Shown here: positions 44,406 to 54,601 of the stretch, piece after piece
Position numbering within the stretch: position 1 is the stretch's first letter
How the letters are laid out: every line of letters starts with the position of its first letter
Assembly: GCA_016946835.1 (NCBI GenBank)
Contig: JACVTC010000235.1
Coordinates: 1 to 57,500 of the forward strand
Direction: 5' to 3'
Length of the DNA stretch: 57,500 nucleotides
Source of the DNA: Neocallimastix lanati (nom. inval.)
Lineage: Eukaryota > Neocallimastigomycota > Neocallimastigomycetes > Neocallimastigales > Neocallimastigaceae
Notes under the pieces: generated by a model
What the model saw: only the letters and a program-made list of their open reading frames with translations
Databases searched by the model: none
What the model was told of the DNA's origin: nothing
Program-made: the position numbers and the translations under genes

Positions 44406-45325
44406 TCTATATCAAAAATAATGCTCTTTAACAAAATGATAGATGATATTTTTAATGATTTTTTATTTTAATTTTAAATAAAAATATATTTTTAATTAAA
44501 AATTATAATAGAAATACATTAGTTTTATTATTATATTGATTAATTTTTTAAAATATTATTAAAATAATAACTAATTAAACTTTTTTTTAGAGAAAATATA
44601 TATAAAAATGGTTTTATATATATTTTAATTTTTTAATTTTAAAGGATATTTTTTATTAAAAATTTCTAAAAAAAAATTTTTTGTTATTTAAAAGATTTCT
44701 TTTGTTTATTTAAAAATTTTATACTTATTAATTTACTTTAAAAAAAAATATTATTGGATAATTAATTAGCTCAATATAAATTTTTTTATTTCAAAAAAAA
44801 AAAAATAAAATAAAAAAAAAAGTAAAATAAAAAAAAAAAGTAAAATAAAAAAAAAATAAAAAAAAATAAAAAAATAAAATAAAATAAAATAAAAATAAAT
44901 AAATAAATAAAAAAGAACTTTACTTTTTTTAAAAAATTAATAAAACATTACGAAGTAATAAAAAAAATCATAAATTATTTATGTATTGTTTTTATAATTT
45001 ATTGTTTTTATATATTTTATAATATAAATATATAAATATAATGAATAATGTAAAATAATAATATTATAATAATATTTATTTTATTATATTTAATATTTAA
45101 TTCTTTTTTTGTCAATTGAAATTCAACCCTTAAAAAAAACAATTATATATTAGTATATAAAATCGTACTCAAAAAGTAATATATATAATATAATATAATA
45201 AAAATAAATATCTTTAAATTTTTAGTCAATATAATAAGCGGAAGTAACGTATCCATAATTTAGCAAGAAAATAAAAATTATATGAAATAATAATTTTATA
45301 AAATTAATATTTTAAAAACAACAAC

Positions 45326-45407
<82 letters not shown>

Positions 45408-45522
45408 TCCGTTATAATTTTTTTCTAACTCAATAACATAAAATTCTCAAAATTTAAATTAATCAAAAACAAAACAAAATATATTTTTAATGAATTATTA
45501 TACTATTTTAATACTTTAATTA

Positions 45523-45556
<34 letters not shown>

Positions 45557-45647
45557 TAATAATAATAATAATAATAATAATAATCTATAATAAATCAATT
45601 CAATCTAAAGTAAAAAAAAAATATATATATATATATATATATCCAAA
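44406..45647. other. AT-rich stretch between the ankyrin copies
   Basis: A-rich low-complexity sequence (44790-44900), a long AAT microsatellite (about 45318-45404) and a second at 45556-45583. No gene. TA-run and AT-rich sequence just before the ATG at 45648. Confidence 0.6.
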
Positions 45648-47225
45648 ATGAAGGTAATATAATATATATTTGATATTATTTGGTATTATAATTATACAAT
45701 ATAATTTACAATTTAATATTCTATAAAATAATAAAAAATTAAAATAAAGACTATATATTTAAAATATAAATATATTCAAAGATATGTAATAAATATTTTT
45801 GTAATTATTTTATTTTCAAATGATTATTTGACATGAATAAAAATATAAACATTTTACATTTTAATAATTAATTTTTATTTTTTCAAAAATAATAACGTAC
45901 ATATATATATTCAATACAATAGAAATTAATTATAAATAAATAAAAAATATTGATGAAAATATTGAAATTATTTAATTAAAAGAAATTATATTATTAATAA
46001 CGTATTATATATATTCAATAATAATAATTATAGGGAACAAAATATAAAAAATTAGAAGATATTGAAGAAGTATTTAATATTAGTGATTTAAGCGAATTCA
46101 AATATCACCTTAATAACAACAATGAAATAAAATTTTGGATTAATAATGATTTTAATTCATTCTTAATTTTAGCAATTATTAAAAATACAAAAATAAAATT
46201 AATTAATTATATTATTAAACGTTATACCTGTAGTGAAGAATACATTATTCAATTTCTTAATATTAAAAAAAACAAAATACATTTATCGAAGAGTCAACTT
46301 CAAAACATAATAAATAAAGAAAATATTAAAATAAATGGTACAGACTGCTTTGGTTCAACTCCTTTGCACTATGCATGCCATGCAAACAAAGATGATATAG
46401 TAAAAATTTTAGTAGGGACTGGTGCAGATATTAATGCAAAAAAAAAGAATGGTATTACTCCTTTACTTCAAGCTTGTATTAATGGTAATGATAAAATGAT
46501 TGAATATTTAATAGAAAAAGGAGCTGATATCAATGCTAATGAACAAGACGGTTGGACCCCTCTACTCTATTCATGTTTCAATGGTAATGATAAAATGATA
46601 AAATATTTGATAGAAAAAGGTGCAAATATTAATGCTAAAAAACAAGATGGTTGGACCCCTTTACTTTATGCATGTTTTGATGATAATGATGAAATAATAA
46701 AATTATTGATAGAAAAAGGTGCAGACATAAATGCCTGTAAAAAAAATGGTTGGACTCCTTTACTATTTGCGTGTGATAATGGTAATGATAAAATGATAAA
46801 ATATTTGATAGAAAAAGGTGCAAATGTTAATGCTAAAGAACAAAATGGATCAACCCCTTTACTTAATGTCTGTGATAATGGTAATAATAAGATGATAAAA
46901 TATTTAGTTGAGAAGGGTGCAAATGTCAATGTTAAAGATAATAAGGGTAGAACTCCATTACATCTTGCATGTAAACAAAATATAAATGAAATCATTACAT
47001 ATTTAGTTGAAAAGGGTGCAAATGTCAATGCTAAAGATAATATGGGTAAAACAGTATTAATGTATGCCTCAAATGTTAATCCTAACAGTGATATTATAGA
47101 ATATTTAAAGAAAATTAGAGAAGAAAATTATAAGAAAAAACTTAAAATTTTAATGAATATTATAGAATTCTTTATTTTATCATTGATCCTATTAGTAGTA
47201 ATAAAAGTTTATTTTTTAAATGCTT

Positions 47226-47227
<2 letters not shown>
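45648..47227 (+). CDS. Ankyrin-repeat protein with C-terminal membrane anchor (two exons)
   Basis: Proposed exons 45648-45653 and 46034-47227 with a 380-nt intron (GTAATA...TTATAG), 399 residues. The long frame from 46034 has no early Met and begins after an in-frame TAG that is itself the 3' splice site. An ATG-AAG just before GTAATA joins in phase. A TTAATAAC branch-point-like motif lies about 35 nt before the acceptor. Residues 1-110 form a helical N-terminal domain also present in the neighbouring pseudogene. About seven ankyrin repeats (residues 110-345, consensus G.TPLL.AC.NGNDKMIKYLIEKGANINAK) and a degenerate eighth follow. A hydrophobic helix at about 372-396 (FFILSLILLVVIKVYF) ends the protein, suggesting a tail anchor. 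Likely role: protein-protein interaction scaffold at a membrane; partner unknown. Confidence 0.75.
45654..46033 (+). other. Predicted intron of the ankyrin gene
   Basis: GT at 45654, AG at 46033, 380 nt, almost pure A/T, with CGTATTATATATATTCAAT just upstream of the acceptor. Supported by frame continuity and by the pseudogene, which keeps a TATAG acceptor relic at about 43180. Confidence 0.6.
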
Positions 47228-47280
<53 letters not shown>

Positions 47281-47605
47281 TTATTAAGGATTATTTATTT
47301 TCTAAAACAATATATATTTCTTTCAGGAATCGATATTGTCTAAAACCATATCTTTATATATATATATATTTTAAGGAATCTTTATTTTCTAAAACATATC
47401 TTCATATATATATTTAATAAATATTGTTTAGAATTAAAACTATAAATCTATTATGAGATTTCTTAATATCTTTGTCAAATAATTTACTTTATATAAATAA
47501 AATAGAGAAATTTTTAAAAATTAATATTAATGGAATAATCAAATTCATTGAATCGTCAGATTTCTTTTTCTAATACAATCTACCAAAAAAAAAAAAAAAA
47601 TGGTG

Positions 47606-47636
<31 letters not shown>

Positions 47637-47820
47637 AACAAAATAAAATGATAATAGCAATAAAAAAAAATAATATTTTAAATCATTAAAAAATTACAAT
47701 ATTTCAATTTATTTAGAAATAAGCTATTACCCATTATTATTAAACATTTTATTGAACCAAACTAAAATTGGGGTTAAATCATATGTATGTATGCTTAAAT
47801 TAAATTTTTATTATTAAAAT

Positions 47821-47877
<57 letters not shown>

Positions 47878-47908
47878 TATATATATATATATATTATTCT
47901 TTAATTTA
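47228..47908. other. AT-rich 3' flank of the ankyrin gene
   Basis: A 47-nt A-run directly after the stop (47232-47278), two or three copies of a TTATTTTCTAAAACATATCT-like repeat (47290-47405), an AAAT run (47610-47635) and an AAT microsatellite (47822-47877). No gene. Confidence 0.55.
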
Positions 47909-48074
47909 GATATCATTGACAAAACTGGTTCTTTCATAGCAAGATATACAATTTAATTTATAAATATTACTAAAGATATAGAAAAATAAAATCCAAAAAT
48001 TCATTGTTGTATCTAAGCAATCCATATTTTTCATATTACCAGGTTTGATTAAAGAATAAAAAAGAAAGAAAAAG
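47909..48074 (+). pseudogene. Possible relic of a SURP-domain (SF3A1-like) gene
   Basis: Plus-strand translation of one frame reads DIIDKTGSFIARY, stop, FINITKDIEK, stop, NPKIHCC, stop. SURP domains of the splicing factor SF3A1 family carry the same layout: IIDKTA-FVAR, a helix ending in NNPKF-FL, then a Tyr-rich end. Three stops sit at otherwise aligned positions, so this would be a dead fragment. It could also be chance resemblance over about 35 residues. Confidence 0.4.
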
Positions 48075-48560
48075 TAATTATTGATATTTGTACTGTAATA
48101 TATGATTTTCAAATACTGAAATTGATTTATATTTATTTTTTAAGTTTTAAATTATATTTATAAAAAGAATAATAAATATATTCTTTTACCATAATATTAT
48201 TGAATTAATTATTAGATTATTTAACATAAACATTTAAAGAAATATTAGTATAATTAACTAATTTTTTTAGTTATTTAAAATTAATATTAATTATCATTAA
48301 TATAGTAGAGTAAATATAAATTAATAATTATAATAATTGTAATTTCATATTTGTTTCTTTTTCTATTATTTCTTTTATAAGTAAAACGCAGTACAGTCAA
48401 GTTTTAATTTTCTTATTTGTTTATTTTTATTAAAGGTTAATATTTAAAAAAATTTAATTTATTGTATTTTTAACCTTTTATTTGTCCTTTTAGATATTTT
48501 TCTAGTTTATAATAAAACAATTACCAATATCTTAAATAGTAATTTTATTATATTAATAAT

Positions 48561-48613
<53 letters not shown>

Positions 48614-49851
48614 CAATTGTTATTAATCGAGTTATTTTCAAGTTATTAATTGTAAAATTAGGATAGATGTTAAATAACTAAATTTGGAAATAAATTAAAT
48701 TATCAACAAATTCTTTTAATTATAATATTGAAATAATAATCAAGAAAATATGTTTTTTAAAAAAAGAATTATTATATGTATTTTATGATAAAATTGCATT
48801 TATATTAAATTCTTATTGTAAATTTTAATTAATAAATTTTATTAAAGGTTTTTTTTTAAAAAAAAAAAAAGTTAGAATATGATAATCTTTTCATTCAAAT
48901 GTTTAATAAAAAAATTTTCATATTATAAATATACAATATTTTAAAATAATAATTACATATAATTTATTTGAAGTTATCAATATATGATTTATTTATATCA
49001 ATTTATGATTTATTTATAAAAATTAAATTATAAAAGAAATCTAATGATTAATAATTTAAAACATTTTTTTACAATTATCATTAATAAAAAGTGCATTAAC
49101 AATTTATAGTTTTTATATAATTGAATTAATTTCAGAGTGTTTGAGCATAAATCTTTTAAATCAAAGATTATTAGTAATATTCATAAATATAGTAATTATT
49201 AAAGTTATTAATCAGGAAAATAAATGATTATTAAAATAAATATATTGTTTACTAAAAAATCTAAAAAAAAAAAAAAAAAAAAAAAAATTCAAAAATAATT
49301 AATAAATCTTTAGATTGTAATATTTCTTGAATAAACGATATATTATTAATTTTAATTTATGCTACAGTGCAGAAGGATATTTTTCTAACGAATTTAAAAT
49401 CATAGAAAATGAAAATCATTCTAAAATCATTCGTAGAGGAATTATGATTGTTTAACCTTTAACTTGAATAAATATAAAAGTTAAGTTGAAAATTAATATC
49501 TAATCCTTAAATAATATTGAATTTAACTTTGTAATTTCTAATTTCTAATGTAATGATATTGAAAGATATTTTGAATAATAGTATTTTTTTTTTTAGTTCA
49601 GAAAAGATAATTTTAAGTAATTTAAAGTTTGTTTCTACTTGAATCCCCAACATAATAACTAATAATTTAATTATAATTAATTTTATAATTTGACCTATTT
49701 TTAATATTTTCTATATTCCTAAATTTTCTAACCTTTTTTTTTTTAAAATTTTCAAAGTAATTCATTTTTATAAATCTTATTTTTCTATTAAATTAATAAA
49801 TTAAATAGATTTTTAAATAATTAATTTTGTAAAAAGGGGGATCCCGATTTA
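48075..49851. other. AT-rich stretch, no gene seen
   Basis: Contains A-runs (48565-48611, 49264-49287) and low-complexity sequence. The right end (about 49700-49851, with AAAAAGGGGGATCCCGA) may be the remainder of LTR d-like sequence split by the LTR j insertion. Confidence 0.45.
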
Positions 49852-51171
49852 TGTTATGATGATCATGTCAAGATATTCGTTATTAATTATAACAATTAAT
49901 TAAAATTAAAATAATTTATTACACTCAAAATTTTATTATTTAATTAAGAAATTTAATATTTAAATTTTTGTTTTATTAAAATCTTTTTTTAATTTAACTA
50001 CTTGAAAAACATAAGAAAGTTTTTCTTATGGCATTTTATGTTATAAATTAATAATAAATATTATAAATAATTATTTTAATTACTATTTTACAAAATATTA
50101 AAAAATATCTATAATTAATTATTAAATATAATAAAAACAAGTATAAAAAAATTATTTTGAATTATTAAATATATAATAAAAACAAGTTTAAAAAAACTAT
50201 TTAATTCAATGTTTTAATAATAAATGTTATTAAGATTAATATTAAGAAATATTATTGTTATAATTAATCAAATTACTTTAATGTTAATAATCTTACTATA
50301 ATTTTAAAGAATGGAATTTCGATTCCTTTTTATACTAATCTAAAAATAATAATTAACATTATAATTAAATAATACATTTAATATATAATTATAAGATAAT
50401 ATTGATAAGAATCTTTTTGTAAATAATTATATAATTATTAATAAAACAATTGAATGATAAAATAATTTAATAATAAAATAAAAATAAAAATGATATGATA
50501 TTATAACTAATTAATACTTTCTTGGGAAATCTTTAGAATTATAAAGGATTCCTTAGAATCTTTAAGAAATTATTAAATTAACCTATTACCAATAAATATT
50601 ATAATAATTTATCTAAACAATTAAAATCATTTAAAATAATATAAATTATTATCATTTACTAATTCTTTATAATTTAATTATTTATTTTTGTTTATAAAAT
50701 TTAGTAAGATAAAAATAAAGTTAAAGATTTTATCTATATAAATTATTAATTTATTATTCAGGGTCTATTTAAATAATTAAATTATTTTATATATATAAAT
50801 TTCTTTAAAATCCAATATCTCGCCTTCTAGTGGTTCAAATGAGTTGAAATTAATATATATTATCTAATGTGACTTTTTAATGAATATATTTTTGGCTGGA
50901 AATCTCAATGTGATATTTCCATTATTTGTTAAGTTATCGCTATTTCTCTTCAAGTTTTTTTTTTTTTTTTTGTCAATTTCTTAAGGGTTAAATTAAATTA
51001 AATTATCTTTAATAAATTAATCCAAACCTTTTTGTTTCTTAATTATTTATTATTCCTAATATTTATCTTTATAATGAAAATCGAGTTTAAAATAAATTTG
51101 TCAATAACGAAATTGAATTTCAATTGATCTATTAGTGAATTTCAACTATAAATCCACTAATATTTGTGACA
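49852..51171 (-). repeat. Solo LTR, family j, minus orientation
   Basis: 1320 bp, flanked by TTTA on both sides (49848-49851, 51172-51175). On the minus strand it starts TGTCACAAATATTAGTGG and ends ATCATAACA, with TATAAAAAGG (50325-50334 on the complement) followed by the same AATTCCAT context as in the plus copy at 22186-23402. Confidence 0.75.
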
Positions 51172-51175
51172 TTTA

Positions 51176-51223
51176 TACTATTGATTTTATAAATATAATA
51201 TTTATAGTTTGGGCACCGTTTCA
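51176..51223 (-). repeat. LTR start fragment, family d-like
   Basis: Minus-strand TGAAACGGTGCCCAAAC resembles the TGGTACAGTGCCGAATT start of LTR d. It is interrupted by the LTR j insertion (TTTA duplication) and abuts LTR i' with only CTT between, repeating the c/d junction seen at 18150-18175. Confidence 0.45.
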
Positions 51224-51226
51224 CTT

Positions 51227-51757
51227 TGGTATGGAACATTTAAAATATTCCATATCCAGTCATTCATTTATTTGGTCGTTTCTTTAAGGAATTATGACAC
51301 AATAATATATTCTAATAAATTATAAGAAAATAATTTATAATAATAATATTTTATAATATTATATTTTATATATAGTTTTATTATTTTATTTTTACATATA
51401 AAAATATTTATTATTATATTCCCATAATTTTATATAATTGTTGAAATTTTTATTTTATATCATATTTTTTATTAAACATATCTCTTAAACTATTAATTTC
51501 CTAATAACTTTACTTAAAAATACAATTTCCTAATTAAATAATACATAATTATTTATATTTAAAAATATATTTCCTAAATAGAATATAATTACCAATATCA
51601 TAAGTATAAACTTATAAATAAAAGAATTCTCCGTTTAATAATTATTATTCTACAATCATATATACTATTATAAAATTATTACTATCCAATAATATTTTAG
51701 TATTTCGTTAACCTAAAGAATCTACCTAAATACCAATTTTACAGTGGTCACGTATCA
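51227..51757 (-). repeat. Solo LTR, family i, minus orientation
   Basis: 531 bp. Minus-strand start TGATACGTGACCACTG and end GTTCCATACCA; relative of 25831-26288 (shared GGTATTTAGGTAGATTC and TAGAATATATTA segments). No clean target duplication remains. Confidence 0.65.
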
Positions 51758-51766
51758 AAAAAAATT

Positions 51767-51836
51767 ATAATATTTATACATTATTTCTAACCTACATTTT
51801 TTACTTAAATCTTATTTTTATAGTGGTATCGTATTT
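51767..51836 (-). repeat. LTR h fragment, minus orientation
   Basis: Minus strand ATACGATACCACTATAAA ... GTAGGTTAG corresponds to the start of LTR h (GATACGGTACCACCATAAA ... TTTAGGTTAG). Only about 70 bp remain. Confidence 0.6.
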
Positions 51837-51840
51837 GAAA

Positions 51841-53603
51841 TGATACGGGCTGGGGTTGAAACACTAAGATATTCAAAACAAAAAAAAATAAATATTAACA
51901 AATAACTATAAAAATAAGTTTGGAAACAAGAAAAAAAAAAATTAAATTTTAAAATATTCTTTATTTAAATTTAAAATTAAAATTATTTGTTCCCCGTATT
52001 AAAAAGAAAGAAATTTATTCTTCTTTTTATACTTTTATTTTAATACATTTTATTTATTATTAATATATTCTTTATAAAAAAAAACTATTATAACTATTTT
52101 ATTTTAATTTTTAACTATTATTTTAAATTATTTTTTAAAAAAAAAAAATAACATTTATTAAATTAAAATATAAAAAATTAATTTGGAGCTTGTATCACGA
52201 AGGGCATTCCGGGCGGTAGCTTCTTCTTGATATTGTTATTCAGAGAGAGAATTATACAGAATTGATATTTTCTGTATTTTAGATCATTTTTATTATTGGA
52301 ATTCTTCTGTATTTTAGTTCATTTTTATTTTAATAAAGATTTAATTTATTTTTAATTTTTGTTTTATTTTTAGTTTATTTCAAAGGTTTTAGAAAATATT
52401 ATACAGAAACTTATAATTCTGTATTTTACATCAAATATTTATTGAAATAGGTTTTTATTATTCTTAATATAAAAATAAGAATTAGTAATGATTTAAATAT
52501 TATATAATTTTTAATAAGAATATTTAGTAACAATTTTTATTATATTTAATATTAATAAAATATTTAATAATTATTTTTATTAGATTTGATATTAATAAAA
52601 GATTTTAATAAGAATATTTAATAATAATTTTTATTATATTTAATATTAATAAAAGAATTTTATAAGAATATTTAATAATAATTTTTATTATAAAAGATTT
52701 TAATAAGAATATTTAATAATAATTTTTATTATATTTGATATTAATAAAAGATTTTAATAAGAATATTTAATAATAATTTTTATTAGATTTGATATTAATA
52801 AAAGAATTTTATAAGAATATTTAATAATAATTTTTATTATAAAAGATTTTAATAAGAATATTTAATAATAATTTTTATTATATTTAATATTAATAAAAGA
52901 TTTTTATTAGAATATTTAATAATTTTTATTATATTTGATATTAATAAAAGATTTTAATAAGAATATTTAATAATAATTTTTATTATATTTAATATTAATA
53001 AAAGAATTTTATAAGAATATTTAATAATAATTTTTATTATAAAAGATTTTAATAAGAATATTTAATAATAATTTTTATTATATTTGATATTAATAAAAGA
53101 TTTTAATAAGAATATTTAATAATAATTTTTATTATATTTAATATTAATAAAAGAATTTATAAGAATATTTAATAATTTTTATTATATTTGATATTAATAA
53201 AAGATTTTTATTAGAATATTTAATAATTTTTATTATATTTGATATTAATAAAAGATTTTAATAAGAATATTTAATAATAATTTTTATTATATTTGATATT
53301 AATAAAAGAAATTTATAAGAATATTTAATAATAATTTTTATTATAAAAGATTTTAATAAGAATATTTAATAATAATTTTTATTATATTTAATATTAATAA
53401 AAGAAATTTATAAGAATATTTAATAATAATTTTTATTATATTTAATATTAATAAAAGAATTTTATAAGAATATTTAATAATAATTTTTATTATATTTGAT
53501 ATTAATAAAAGATTTTAATAAGAATATTTAATAATAATTTTATTTTATTATTATTAAGAGTATTTAATAGGAAATACAAGGTATTTAGTGACACCCCGTA
53601 TCA
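51841..53603 (-). repeat. Solo LTR, family b, minus orientation
   Basis: 1763 bp inverse copy of 15935-17367, flanked by GAAA on both sides (51837-51840, 53604-53607). It keeps the GC-rich island (52181-52250) and carries a longer roughly 55-bp repeat array (about 52520-53550, near 19 units). It abuts the terminal LTR of Gypsy-2 four bases away. Confidence 0.85.
52520..53550 (-). repeat. Expanded tandem array of about 55-bp units in LTR b'
   Basis: Units built on AAGAATATTTAATAATAA and TTTTTATTATATTTAATATT with AATAAAAGA spacers. Unit boundaries drift and some half-units are missing (for example near 52685 and 53045). Compare the shorter array at 15964-16700. Confidence 0.85.
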
Positions 53604-53607
53604 GAAA

Positions 53608-54578
53608 TGGTAGACTCGGGGTTGACACTTAGATATTTAAAATCAAGCAGGGGGGGACGGGTATTACCCTGCTTTGATTTTAAATAAAAAAAAAATAATA
53701 ATTTTTTTTTTTAAAAGTTATTTATTTATTTTTTTTTATTAATATAAAATTTTTTATTTAAAGTACACATATTTAATTTTTAAGAAATTGTTACAATATT
53801 TATATTTTTTTATAAATTTAAAGTATAATTAATTGTTTATAATTTAAGTAATTTTATAGAATTATTGAATTAATTTTATATCAATAATTCATTTTTGTTT
53901 TAATTTTTATAAATATAATAATATAATATTCAAATATAATTTAATTAAAAATAATTATAAAATAAATATATAGAAAATAGTTTTTACTATTTTCCGTGAT
54001 ATTTTTAAGTTAAATAAATTGTTTTTAAAGATTAATATAATAAATTTAATAATCTTTAATTATTTTAAATAATACTTGTAATTATTTTCAAAATAAAATA
54101 AAATTTTTATAATATTTAATTAATAAATTTGATAATAATAATTTTTATAATAAGTAAAAATTTTTAATAATAATTTTTAATAATAAATTTAATTAATAAT
54201 CTTAATAATTTTATAATAATATTTAATAGTTATAATATATAAATTTTTATAATAATATTTAATAATTTTAATAATTTTATAATATTAATAATTTATAATA
54301 ATTTTTAGAATAATATTTAATTAATAATTTTAATAATTTAGTATCTTAAAAGTATAATTTTAATATTTACAATTGTATTTTAATATATACATATATTTAA
54401 TAATATAACAATAAAGTAATTAATTAAAATTTATTTACATTATTTACAAGTGTAAATTAATTTATATCAAAATAAATTAAATTTACAATGAGGTTTAGGT
54501 TATGAAGAATATAGGAAAGTACAATTTAGTAAAGAATTATTAATAATAAAATAAAGGTTATTAATTCATTCTTTACCA
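53608..54578 (-). repeat. Putative 3' LTR of Gypsy-2
   Basis: 971 bp on the minus strand, TGGTAAAGAATG to GAGTCTACCA. The end region (GTGTCAACCCCGA) resembles the end of LTR b. It has an 18-bp imperfect hairpin (about 53634-53685) with G-rich loop near its 3' end. No second LTR is in view, so the boundary at 53608 rests on terminal inverted similarity (TGGTAGA/TGGTAAA) only. Confidence 0.5.
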
Positions 54579-54601
54579 TGATGCCCCCTCTAAAACTCAA
54601 G

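Noticed and set aside
46635-47028. Minus-strand open frames across the ankyrin repeats
   Set aside because: Shadows of the repeated plus-strand coding sequence.
47906-48112. 68-residue minus-strand open frame
   Set aside because: Composition is unlike a protein of this genome, and the opposite strand gives a better coding relic (SURP-like).
53608-53628. TGGTAGACTCGGGG as a PBS following LTR b' in plus orientation
   Set aside because: LTR b's promoter shows that b' is in minus orientation. The sequence also matches the end of the Gypsy-2 LTR and the 3' end of LTR b. The PBS reading is not excluded but is weaker.
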